The notes beneath the pieces are model-generated. The model was given only the letters and a program-made list of their open reading frames with translations. It was not told the origin of the DNA and searched no databases. Made by a program: the position numbers and the translations under genes. Below are positions 34,838 through 48,077 of a stretch of 64,000 nucleotides of DNA, one piece after another. Source of the DNA: Chrysaora quinquecirrha (Eukaryota; Cnidaria; Scyphozoa; Semaeostomeae; Pelagiidae); NCBI GenBank assembly GCA_014526335.1, contig JACTAT010000006.1:4161202-4225201 (forward strand), written 5' to 3'. Within the stretch, counting starts at the first letter, position 1. Every line of letters begins with the position of its first letter.

Positions 34838-37578
34838 TTATGCCTACAAAGGAAAAATAGAAAACTTCCACAATCTTTTCAATAAAGTCATATGCCATCT
34901 ACAGTCACATTTCAAACATATGCCCTATAAAACTGCTACAGAAATGGGCAAATGGGCTCTGCAGCTTTCTCTTTTTGTAAACTACTGTTAAAGGCGACTA
35001 CCAAACAATCTGCACTATCTGGGGTAGCCGACCTGCTGCACAGATAATTTGACTGTTAGCTGTTTTTCGGCTACATTTTTAAGTGTTAACTGTAATTTAA
35101 TGAAATTTTTTGAAGTTAACTGTTTTGTTTACTCCCCCCCCCCCATCTGGACCCTCCAGATACCAGAGCCTCGACAAGTAGACTCGGTAAAAGAGTCGTA
35201 GTTATCACTATTGAATTGAATTATTGAACGCTCTATGCAAACAACTGACTGAAAACTTGATTTCTGTTGCAAGTCTACTCGATAAGAATGTCTGTAGCGA
35301 ATCGCGGCTGCTGTCCAGAATAAGACTGCAACTAAATATTAATAATCGTTAAAGTTCAATTCGCCAGATTCTTCCCTTCTGTTCAAGGGTCTGCGAAATA
35401 TTGTGACTTGAAAGGCAAGCTACAAATGTCTGTATTACAAATACCACTAAATGCCACTTTTAGTTACCTTGTGACCTGCTTTTGGTTTCGGCGTATCAGA
35501 TTTGCTAATGAGTTCTCGCTCTAGCTTTCCACCACTCTGTGTATCACTCAACCAATCATCACAAGGAAAATCAGTTACGTTGCCTTCCTCATCTGTAACT
35601 GTCATCTAGAAATAACAGAAAACTTATTATTTTGTATATGTTACATATGTCACATAGTAATGATTATGATGATGACCAATGGAAGTTCTGGTCGAACAAA
35701 TTAACCAAAAATTCGATTTGTTATGTTTTCTCAAACTAGGAAGCTTTTTGTGATCTTGTTTACAATAAACCTATGTCTTTTTGCCCAAATCAACAAATTT
35801 AAATAATGATTATGTTCATTTTGTATTCAGGAGGGTACTCTGACTAAAATTCAACAGGGGCTTGATACTAGACTATCTAACCCCATTTAATATGATTTTT
35901 AAGTGCTTTAGAGGTGCAATTTCGTCGTCTAATATTGCTTTTAACTTTACAATATCACCACCGTATCCTAGCAAATTGTCATAGCAGTAATGAACTGTAC
36001 AGAAAAGGTCTTCCCTTTATGAATATGTAGCATTATAAACTTTTACATTATTAACTCTATGGTAAGGGCTGCAACTCTGTTATACAATCCAATTGGCTGT
36101 TATACGATCTAACGTGCGAATGCAACGCAATGATAGGGCATTATTATCCGGCAATGCTCGCTCATTGCGTCACAACTCAAAGACCAGTTTCGTTAACGTT
36201 AGAGATCATGACCATGTCCTGTCTATAGGGTAATAATAAGCCTCGCCTCGCAAGCTTGGTTTTGTACTGACGACTTCGGGTTGATATTTTCTGGCATGCA
36301 AAAGTTATTACAGACATTATAACAAAAATCAAGATATGTATTAGTTATTGAATACAAACGCTTACATGCTTTAGGAACCAGCTTGGTGCAGTTCCACTAT
36401 TATCGTGTAACACTCGGATTTTCTTCAGTTTACCAAGATCTGGTAGTATAAATGTTTGTGCATCGACACTAGAAAATGAATGAAACTTGCAACTGAAGAA
36501 TATATAGTGAGTTAGACAACTAAAGAAGGGTATTTGAAACATTAAATCGACGTGATAGACAAATTCTTGCTGAATAAATCTTCTGCAAGGGGCTTTATCA
36601 GATTGGCGGCTAAAGTCCTTATTCTCCTTGATGTGGCTTAGAAAGGACGTAATTTGTTTTGAAGTAAATTACTCTGCTGAGAATATCTAAGATAATCCAA
36701 TAAAATCCTTTATATCTCAAAAACCTTGAAAGTTCCAGAAAATGAAAAGGATGTACTCCTTCACTTGTGTCCGGAGATACTATACTGCAGTGTAACACCC
36801 TTTAGATATAAGCACTGGTTTTAAGCTTGCCTGGCATCGAGCAAAATTACATTAACCTCAAACATGGCTTACGTGCATTGAATAGCCCCAAATATTTTAC
36901 CGCCTCCCTTGCGCTAATGACCAGTGACGTAGCCAGAGTACACGGGGACATTCGCCCCCCAATACTCCCCAAGGTAGGTCATGCTTATAAGCTAAATCTG
37001 ATGTCAACGTGTCGTAGGGTACGACGTGGTCAATAGTTCTTAAAACCACGCCCTAATTTTCTTGACCATGTTCTTTTGCCCCTCCAGTGTCGGGTGTCTG
37101 ACTACGCTCTGTCCATGACATTGAGCTCGTTTTGGTTATTACTCAAGCTAAGTATAAAATAAGCTCTCTTTGATACTTTCTATCAGGCACTCGCTGTGAA
37201 ATTTCGCTAAACGTGTTACCCGAACTGCCTACTCGGAAAAAATTAACTGGGACGCTCAAAAACCACATGGAGAACGACCAGGGACGAATCTTGCAGTGAA
37301 TTCCCATAGTACCAGTGTATAGAACACAAGGACAGATAGACCCAAGGCTCCAGATTTCTGTCGAGTGTATGAAAAGCAAAGCCATAGAGATTAACAGTGC
37401 TCAGTAAAACTGAAAGCAGAACGCAGAGCTTACCTTCCTGGCTCATATCTCTTGAGATCTGGATTGAGCTGCCTGAAATCAGAGCTTCCTCTTTCTCCAA
37501 TTAGTTCAACAAATATCTTAGCATCTGTTCCAGCACCAAACTTATCACCAGTGAATGTTTTTACCGTGTAATTGGATC
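34838..37578 (-). CDS. PLAT/LH2 domain and predicted C-terminus
   Basis: Exons 37434..37578, 36366..36468 and 35468..35605 carry YTVKTFTGDKFGAGTDAKIF, VELIGERGSS, LPDLGKLKKIRVLHDNSGTA, SWFLKH, TVTDEEGN, DFPCDDWLSDTQSGGKLERE. The TG...GAGTDA, G....W.L, FPC..WL order is that of PLAT domains, which bind lipids or proteins near membranes. The frame then continues in phase 0 through a TTTGTAG acceptor into GCA TAA (34843..34838). That two-codon last exon is my prediction. If it is wrong, the protein continues downstream, for example into membrane segments. Confidence 0.85.
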
Positions 37579-40500
37579 CTGTGAACGAATTTAAATTATC
37601 AATAAAAAAGGATACCCTTAGGAGAAGAGTTTCAAATAATTCGAGATAGCAATGTTCAGTTTCAGACAGTCTAATGAAATGAGGAGGTCAAGGTGTAATG
37701 GTGAATTTAGCACTAGTCTCAAGGATCTCAGAAGTAGATAAACTAACGTGATCTTTACCCTAGCTGTGGCGTTACCATTGCTAGGGCTCGAACCCCGACC
37801 TAGTCGCCAAGCTAGACATGGCTCGAACCCCGGCCTCACCGAGCTCCTGAGACCCTGAGCTAGTTAGAGAAAGTCATGATGCCACGACTAGACAGAAAAC
37901 AAGAAAACACTAAGAACTAGGTAAGCAAAAAAGCGAATATTTCAACAGAACAGAGAAAAATCATTACAAAAATATGAATACAACCCTCCAAAATCCAGTC
38001 TAAAACCAAAGGGAAGGCACACTGGAAGATTTTGGACAGGGATGAACAGATATGGTCCGCCCATAAAATGACAGGTTTCAAAAAATATGTGAAAACATTT
38101 AATTTTCTTACCAAGACCAAAGAAAAACACTTGGTTGGCAGTATCGCCTCCGCAGTTTTCATTTTCATTTCCTGCACAGCGTTTAGAACAGCTCTTGTCG
38201 TCTGCCTTTCCATATTTTCCATATGATTTTCCACAGAAACAGTTTTTACCATTCTGCAGTCCAAAGTACGCATACATCTTGTCTTGCATTGCGCATGCTC
38301 TAACACACTCTTCTTGCGTCGTAGAGCGAAGTGCGACGTTGTTTGGTAAATCACGTCGATTGACGTCATCTTTGTAACAACCAAGTTTTTGATAAAGCAA
38401 GAAGATATCTTCTTTTTCATCTTCAGCTAATGAAATAAAGAAGAGCATTAGTGCCAAACAGTGGAAATATATATATAGATCTATAATGTACCTTACACTG
38501 CCGCAAGCCCAATCGCGGATTTGTCCATCCCCCCATAAAGCAATTAGGTCAGCCTTTTTCTCAGCGACTATAGCGGAGATTAATTGTCAAACAGCGAATA
38601 CATACTTATATAGATCCATGGAGCCCTGTATAGATCTATGCTGATTACCTTAAATTGCTGTACATTGCCCATTTGCAGGATTAGTCCACCCAGAGATAAG
38701 CAATATGGTCACCCACAGATAAGCAATAAGGTCACCCGTTTTCCCCTTCCCCTAGAAAAGCTCATCTGCAGATTTTTCTTTCATAAACCCAGGCAAAACG
38801 ATCAATAATTGTTTGTCAAACATGTTTAGCCACGTCAAAAAATATTAGTTATCCTCTCTGGCTTTGATAAGAGGCTCCAACAAATAATTTTAGAAAGGGA
38901 AAGAAGATTCCGTCTTGAAATGTTGTTTCCCAAAATTTTGAGATGATCCCGTGTCTTACGCTAAATTTTAATTCGGAATTTTTGTTTTTATAACCTTATT
39001 TCAGACATGCGAACATATCACTGATAAATTTGTTACTCGTTACCTCAAGACCATTCCGTTCTCCTGATAATTATACATATTTAGCTAGGAAAGTTGATGA
39101 GTTCCACCCTACCTTAGGGCACATTCTAATCTTAGACAAACTTAGTAAAACATCTAGACATCCAGCCAGTAATGCTCAACTAGTGGCACATCAAACATGT
39201 TACAGACACTTTAAGAAATGCAGCTCAATTGACACCCTCCCTTGCCAAATTGAAGTTTAACCGTTTAACCACTATCAACGAAATTGCCGTTCAATGAAGA
39301 AGTACCAATAAGACAACGTACCTGTTTTGACTTTAGCCTTCTTTGCTTCTTTGCTGTATGATTCACTGCTGATTTCCTTTGGATATTTTGGAATATTCAT
39401 TCTTTTTACGACTGGATTTTCAGCAGCTGGTTTTGACACTAAAAAACAAGTGATTTCATAATAAATATATACGTATATATTATACGTATATAATATATTC
39501 GTATATATAACATATACGAATTACTTTGTGACGTTTCATGCTTTGGACCAGCCTGTCACGAATTCTAGAAAAAGTACCCTTATCTACCAGACTAAACGTA
39601 CAGCATGTGTTATTACTAGATATGAAAAATATCATAATTATGTGTTATTGCGTGTAGAATATTCTGAATAATGATAGTACGCTAAAGCTAACAATTTTAC
39701 CATTATCACCAATCTGAAAGCATAAAATTCAAATATCACGTCTTGTATCCTCGAATATCTCAAGACTTTAATAGTAGCAAAATTTGAGAGCAACATGTAT
39801 TTAAATAATCAATTTCTTAGTTCTGAACATATTCCTGCCTACTCTTTGTCTACCTAATAATATACCTTTCTATCATTTCATTTCCCATTACACGCGAATT
39901 TGACGCAAAATTTGCTGCAATATCTCTCCTGAAACAATTCCAATTCCGCAATTCCGGTCTTTGCACGTGGAGAGGATTCACTTACTTAAAATGTCTATCA
40001 TTTTCCAAAATAAATGGTGCGCCGATTCAGACCTCTTTGAAAGAGGTCTATTAAATAATCTTATTTTTAGATCGTAGCAATTTAAATTGTTTGCTATTTC
40101 ATAAATTACAATAACTAGTCGTCGTGCATACCTTGACAATGCTTTCCTGTGAAATCTGAAGTACAGACACACTTGTAACCATCAACTTTTCGTTCATCGT
40201 TGACACATTTCGCTGAATTCCTGCATGGGTTTGGATCACAATGATTGGCTAGAAAAGAAAAGAGGAAAAGATAAGACAGCTGCATTAGCTATACATGACA
40301 AAAATGCTTCAGATCTATTTAGAGGACATAAGGTGTTGCAAGACGGCCAGAAGGAATCTCACATTAGGAGGGGGACTTCAAAAGGAATCTTAGATTGGGG
40401 TCTTCAGAAGAAATCTCAGATTGGAGGGGTGGTCAACAATTGAAAAGTATTCATGATGTAATGATTTTGTAACACGATACTATTGTTTTCAAAACTATTA

Positions 40501-43500
40501 GGAGACGCAGTCCCCAAGCCTCCTCCTGCGTCTAAGGGGCCTGTATAAAGCTTCTCAAGCTGGATGCATTTCCAGAGTCAATATACCTACAATGTATCAT
40601 TGCATTTAAACCAAGTAAAACAACTCTAGAAATCTCAAAGAACTAAAAGTGCTAGTAGCTGTATGTGTCTAACAGCCAAAAGTATCATTCTAGGCCACTG
40701 ATATGCAAAATAATTAGCTCAGATTAGAGTGAAATGTCCCGAACATGGCCAAAGAGCTTACTAGTGTATATAGTTATATGAAGGGAGTTGTATATTAGTT
40801 ACTTTAAAGAACATTGCCAAATATGTCCTGGCTCGTTGAGGTCGAAGCATTTCGATGTGATTTGCTGTTTTGAATTAAGTGATCGATGTAGCCTCGACTG
40901 CAGGTTTATCCTATCAGCCAATGTTTCGACTAAGCTCCATGCATTCCATGCAAGAAAGTCATGTCACTGTCCGTAAAGGCTTCACAATTTCGTTTCTAAG
41001 ATGGTGCAATTTAATGTCTCTGTTTTGAGCACAACTTGAAACATTGTCCCAGCACTTACTGCGAAACTGAGTAGCCTGTTGTTAAAGTTGCTTTGCATAG
41101 CTGCATTTCTGTCAATCGGTCAATCTAATGTTCTGTCAATCTCGCTGCATTTCTGTCAATCTTACGGATTCGAGACGTTCTATTTGAGTTTGCTTGAAGG
41201 TTAATGTGAGTGGAGCAGCGTAAATAAATATCGATAGAACAATCATATTGCAATTTTCTGTCGCTGTATCAACGTTGAGAGACTCTGTCCGTCTTTTTTG
41301 TTCCAACATGTGTGCAAAACAAAGACTTACTAAAACTTTTGTTTAGGTCGATTTTAACTGCACCAGCTTGAATATAGTGCTATAACTACACAATATTTCC
41401 TTAGTTTGATATATATCAGCAATGTTGCATACCTTTCATTTTCTCTAATTCACCTGAAGATAATAAAGAAACAATCAGAAACTAAACAAGAATATTGAAC
41501 TGCAATTCTGTTGTTCAATAGGCCTCCCGTCGTCTTCGGTCTTGTCAATGTTCCATTCTGTATCATGTAAGATAGCTACCAGTTGCTGTTTTATTGGACG
41601 TATTGTTTAGTATTCCTCAAGGTGCATAATGTTATCTGTACCACAAGATATTGATGTTTTACATAGTGCTAAAGCAATGATCTGAATAATGTCGGCGCAA
41701 GAAATATAAATTATACTCGTCGTCTTTTGGTTTTGTCATTGTTGCATTCAGCAACATGTACGATAGCTACCAGTTGCTGTTTTTCAGACGTAATGTTGAG
41801 TATTCTTCAAAGTGCATAATGTTATCTGTCTCTCTGAATGTCGATGTTTTACATCTAATTAAATGTGATCTGATACTGTCGACAAGACGTAGCCAGTTCT
41901 TGAAGGTTCTCAGTAACAAATTCAACGTCATTTTGTAACCACCAAGTAAACCAGTCGACTTACAACAGAAGTGTATTGTTGGTGGAACCCCTTTAGCCTT
42001 TCATGCAAGCCAATGAGTATGTGGATGTCTTACAATGGTCATATTGCATATATTTATCTGTCTTTCAATTTCCAATGTCAATGTATTTCCTTGTGCTGTG
42101 CTAAAGAAGTGATCTGAATACGTCGACAATGAGTAAGAAATATAAAATCTTGAAGGTTCTGATTTAATCGTTGTGTATCAACCAGCCAGTCAACCACTCA
42201 ACAGTATGGCACACTACAGGGCGTTGGTAGAGCCTTTTTGACTTTTCTATAGACACGAGTACGGGGATCTTACAATGGTCATATTGCATAATGATTATCT
42301 GTCTTTCAACTTCCGATGTCAGTGTTACCTAGTGCTCAAGAAGTGATATGAATACTGTCGATAAGAAGTAAATTCAAGTCAATTCTAAAAGATTTTTTGT
42401 ATAACAATTTATCGTCTTGTAGCAACCACCCAGCCAACTAGACAACAGTTTGACATGCTAGGGTGTTGGTGAGCCTTCTTGGTCGTGTGTAAAGACCAAA
42501 GAGTGCGAGTAGGATCTTACAATGATCATTTCGCATAAGCCCAGGAGAAGTATCAAATGTGATCATCAGAGTGCTTGCAGTAGTAGCTTATAAATTTTCA
42601 GTGTACAAAATGCAGTTCCCTTGTGTTTCCTTTCGTCAAAAAGCTGTAAACACCAATGGCTGGCGTCTCAAAACTCGTCTTTGCAACAGGTCTCTTTCTT
42701 GGTCTCTCTGATCGTCACGTCATACTATAAGTCTTAAATTCTACTGGCAGACCTTTCCATAATTTGGTAATAGATGTTATATTAAACTGTAAAGTCTATA
42801 GCATGTGTTTAGATTTTCATAAGTATCAGCAGAAGAAATAGCAACAAGGAAATCTGGCTGGAATCTTTCCCTCAAATGTTTGCAGTCGACATTTCAAATG
42901 AATGCTTATAGTTAGTATGTGCAATGTCAAAACTAACCTAACTAAACCTTCGAGTTAATTGTTTTCAAATGTTGATTTATGATTCCCACTCTAATGAAAA
43001 ACATTAGAGATGCTGTTGTGACAAAAAAATTCTGTTGTTGTTGTGAAAAAGTTGTTGCAGCAATGTGCAAAGAGGGGAATGGCATTACACAGGGTACCAG
43101 AGTCAATAAAAGTCATTAGCAAACGTTAATAAAAATTGAGTGCTATCTTTCTTATCCTTTTTCACTCATTAATGCTTTGGTACCCAGGGTAGCGTTAAGT
43201 CTGTATTTACTAGTCACAAAGTAAGTCTAGAAGTCTAGCGTGCCGTTCTTCGTATCTGGTCAATTCAATGCTGAGATTTTAATCAATTACCTGCAAGCTC
43301 TTCTTCTGTGTCTTCACCGACCCGGTTTTCCATCGAATACGAGTCTATGGATTGAATAACACTCATAATTAGGGAAATCAGTTATTAGTGAAACATTTCG
43401 GAAGATAAAGGAACCAAACAGAAACTACAGCAGAAAATCGTTAGTTTCTTTCATGTTTTACTTCCAGTTAGGGTAGTAGTTTGATCCCTTTTTGCCCAGT

Positions 43501-46500
43501 AAAACTACAAGCAACGGTTTCCTGTCAAGTTTTCTTGACAAGCCTAAGACTCAACTTCTACATTCAGTTAGAATTTTCTCTTATGCCCTCACCAAACAAT
43601 CATCTGAGAATTGTTTCACAAGCAATGTTTGTTCGTTTCGTCACGTCACATAAAACATTGCTCGACAAGAAGAATTCCTTATCAATACGAAAATGCGCGC
43701 TGAATTTTGGATAAAAGATAGCTAATATTTAACAATACGATTAAACCTACCTTCTGAGTTAAGTTCAGAACCAGATCCAGCTTGGGTTAGCGCTAAGAGA
43801 CTGTCGGTTTGTTGACCATCTGTAACAAAAATGAGTGAGTTAGGCTATGTTGACATCAAATTACTCCATCTTTGATTTGTGTTTTGAAGTTATTGTTGTT
43901 CACAGACACCAGAAACTTGTTTATCGCACTGTGGTAGTATAGGAAAACGGAGCGAAAAACACGCGTTGTATTGCCAAACACTAGACAGGCTTTGTACCAA
44001 AAAGGGACCCGCGTAAAAAGAAAACGTTGCTTCCGTATGCTCACAATATAGTGTACACTACTTTTTGTGGCATCATAGTTAAAACCAGCGATTTTTGGTT
44101 GGAGTAGTGCTTTAAAAAAAGTTTGAGCCAGGCCATTTCATACAGTAGTGATCTACCTGTAAAACTTTTAAAGTCATGTTAATTTCATTCGATAAGGCAG
44201 GAATGATAATTTCATTCTGTATTCGTCAGCATTCTAATTTCGTGCTGTATTCGTCAGAATGTTCATTTCATACCATATTCTTTTGCTTGTAAATGCTTAT
44301 AATTGCAAAGTTTACGTCTATAGTTGCAGGTATCAAACACTTACGATAAATATTGCCAAAAAATTCAGAACATTTTTGGGGTGACTTTTCCCCGAAAGTT
44401 TGCTCGTTAAAAATATATTGATTTTAATGTGTCTCATTTTTGTTTTGCATACAACCTGGCTTATATACACTCATGTCTCACATCTTGATAGATTAGCAAA
44501 AATTTTGCCTGCTCAACGAATATTGAATACGTATGAAGTGTCGCATGCCTTATGCAGAAGGGGTTTCACATTAATCTTGAAAAAACAAGCGGCTTGAAAA
44601 GGCTGCAAGGATTGTTATAAGAGGTGCAGTGGCGTCGTAGTGTAATCCAGCTGACTCGTGGTGTCAGAAGCTCAGTGTGGTCAGTGTTCGAGCCCAGCTA
44701 CGGTAGCGTCACGGCCAGGGTCGATGTTTTGATTATTTAACCTATTACTGAGATCCTAGCGACTGGCGCTAAAACACCATTTCACCTTCACCTTCAGAGG
44801 TCAACATTTTCGTGTTTTCGCCACTCGCTCTTCAATGACCCGGGAAAGCGTGAAGCCAAGATCCCATGCCCCAGCTCCTAAGTCTCTAGAGTAACCCGCA
44901 AGTAACCTTCTTCCGAAGGCAAATGATAAATAAAATTATTTACCTTTCTTTGGACATCTTCTCAAATCACCAATTTGTTGTTCGGTTAGTGCCTTATCAT
45001 AAATCTGTATACAGGCCACTTTTCCTTTGAAGAAGCGATCGTCATTATCTCTTGCGCCAACTCTGATTGGATGTTGCGTTGAAAGGTCGATTTGACCGAT
45101 GTTTCGACTTTTCACCATTTTGCCATCATGCCATAGTTGTGATACGCCAGTATTGTTGTCATATGAAGCACCAACTTGGTTCCATTTGTCCAGCTAAAAG
45201 CACAAGAAAAAGGGAATAACTACGCCGCAAATTTAGGCTAATGTGAGCTCTCAAGCTCAGTTTGAAACACCACAGAACGTCATATATACAGGGTTTCAAG
45301 TTTTCATTAGTTTTTACTGAGCCAGGTTGCATCCACACTATTGAACATTCATATTAGTTCTAGTACTCAGCAGCTTCCAGTGACGTAGGAATGGGACAGG
45401 GTGACAGTAACCTCCCGTGTATTTAACAAGCTAAAACAGTTCAGGTGGAGATGAACCCAGATGAACCCGAATGGTACTATTTTGCACTTTTAGGCCCTAG
45501 CCAAACTATCAAACATTATTTCTCAAAATTTTTGCTTGTCAAGCATACTGTTGGGTCGTTTGTTATGTCGCAAAAAATTGCTTATCAAACGGTTTCTTGC
45601 ACCGAGCAAAAAGTGGTTTTGAACTATTCTAGAAACAAAGCGCAACAAAATTCTTTATTCTTGTTGGTCAAGCAATGTTTTGCAATATTGCCAGATGGTC
45701 AAACATTGCTTATAAAGCAAATCTAAATTGTTTGACAAACAATGATTGACCGTCAGGTTTAAAGATGTCACATTTCAAGACCTAACAATCTATTATCACG
45801 CTGCGCAATATCTATGTAGTTAACAAGCATTGGTTAAGCTGTGCAAGATTATACCCATTTGAATATGCAATGCAAGGGATTCAAAAGGCCTAAACTACCT
45901 GTAGGACTCTAGTGGCCAATGGTTGTGTCGCCATTCCATCATCACGAGAAACAAATCTAACAAACAGCATTGTCTTATCAAACTGCCACATATGCACACC
46001 CCATCCGTTCTTCTTGTAATTAATTATTGGTCCGTCATCCCCTGTTGGGTAGATATTTGCAAGCATCGTAATGGAGTTTTTCGTGTCCAGTTTTCCATCA
46101 TTTGGTATTTCAAGGTATGAGTCTTGCTTGCCTTTGAACTCAAATGCACTGTCTTTAACACCTGCAATCAAAAAACTTCTTAAAATATAGCTTGAAAGAG
46201 CAGTAGAACTGCAAAGCGACACAAAAATCAAACACAAAAATTCGTATCTTTTACAATAGTATGTGGTCCAGTATTGAAGTCGTAATCAGAATATTGACGA
46301 AATGAGGGCAAAAGTTTTTTCGTATGCTTTTTCGTATTTTAATTAAAGGTACCCATTAGCCTTGTTTGAAGAATGAGATCATGCCGAGGAATCGCAATGA
46401 GCAAAATAACTGAATTGTCACTAATTTCGGTCCTTTTCTCGCTTGTTCGCTCTGATTCCCACTGAATCCACACCCAGCTTACCCCCTCGGCAGCTCTGAT

Positions 46501-48045
46501 TCCTATACCAAATCAAACTTTGTCCCCGATACACAGCTACCTAACCCCCTTGTTTCCACCTGTTTGCGGTCCTTTCCACGGATTCCTGACTTAAATCATG
46601 TTTTCTCGTGTTCTAGTGATTTCTCCCCTTCCTTCCCTGCATATTCCGTTCATTCACACTTTTACCGCTCATTCCCGATTGTTCCTGACTCTATTCCTTG
46701 TTTCAACTTTTAGAAATGCATGGAAAAATGCTTTTAAATGGCTTTGAGTCGTATCGTAAAAAACGCACAAGGCGTTGTGTAGTTTAGTGCTAGTATACTG
46801 CCAGACGACAGTAGGGAAAAGAGGTCTGCATACCATCGGGTCCAGTGGTCAAGTCAATATTGTGTATGATTAGGCCATTTTCTCCAGAAACAATTTCTCG
46901 CAGTGAGGCTTCGTTGAATGGGAATAATCCAACAGGCTTTGGTAGAGCTGAAGTAAAAAAAGGTAAAAAAAAATATATAGTTAGTTATCCAAGAAACTTT
47001 GCTGAACTACGGAAATTTGGTTTAGTAGATGGAAAACATATGGTCAGTATCGGCTTAACAGAACAGATCTGAAATTGAGTTGAATTGAAAAGGCAACAGT
47101 GACCCAGTAGATGTAATATCCAACAGAGCTTTTGATGTACTGCTTGCGAAAGTGTCTTAAATAGCTATGGCATATAAAGATTGCTTCTCAAACTCAATGC
47201 TGAGCGTTTTTAAGTTAACATAAGATCGCAGTATAAGTTAATTAAAAAAACTAATAGTTTCGTAGATAAACTAAAAGCAAATAACAAACAAATAAGTAGA
47301 TATATCAATTAATTTGCTTTTGATACCTTCACTAAGATCATTGGGTCCGGGTCCAACCTTTCCACCTGTAAATACAAAAAGACAGCTGAAAGGAACAGTA
47401 AAATTTCACCAAGATCACGGCTTTACCAATGGGTTTGAAACAATGTCTTCATAGTAATTAGCAAGATTTAGCTAAATTCACCTGGTAATTTCCAGCTTAG
47501 ATGTTTCTTCTTGATCGGTCCTTCAAAATGTCCACTTGGCAGTTCAACTGCGACTGATACACAGTCACCAAGTTTATCAGCTTTTTGGTATGCTCTGATG
47601 TAATAATGTTTGCCAGCCATCAAGAAGATCTTGTCTGATCTCTGCTCTGGAAATCTAAGGAAAAACAAAGGAAGCAGTGCCAAAATACGGTACACCGTAT
47701 GAGATAACATAGCCGGAAGTGAACACGGATTGTACGCAACACTTCTTGGAGATATCTTCAGTTAGAGTAGACTACTTCCCAAGGGTACAAGATTCTTGGG
47801 TTAAACAAGTACACTTAAACATCAAATACGATATGTATGAATAATGGATATGGATGCCACCATGAGAAAATGTTTTCTGGAGTAATACGATCTGAGCATA
47901 CCTTGTAAGTTAGTAAGTTAGGTTGCTAGTTAGTTCGTTAGTTGTCTAGCTAGTTAGTTGTTTAGTTTGTTTGTTAGTTATTAGTTAGTTAGTTAGTTAA
48001 TTAGTTAGTTAGTTAGTTAATTAGTTAGTTAGTTAGTTAGTTAGC

Positions 48046-48077
<32 letters not shown>

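Noticed and set aside
44622..44720. Functional tRNA gene in the family-A SINE head
   Set aside because: The head is diverged from a cloverleaf and the same body follows it in several copies.
47931..48076. Interstitial telomere
   Set aside because: The unit is TTAG, not TTAGGG, and simple slippage explains it.
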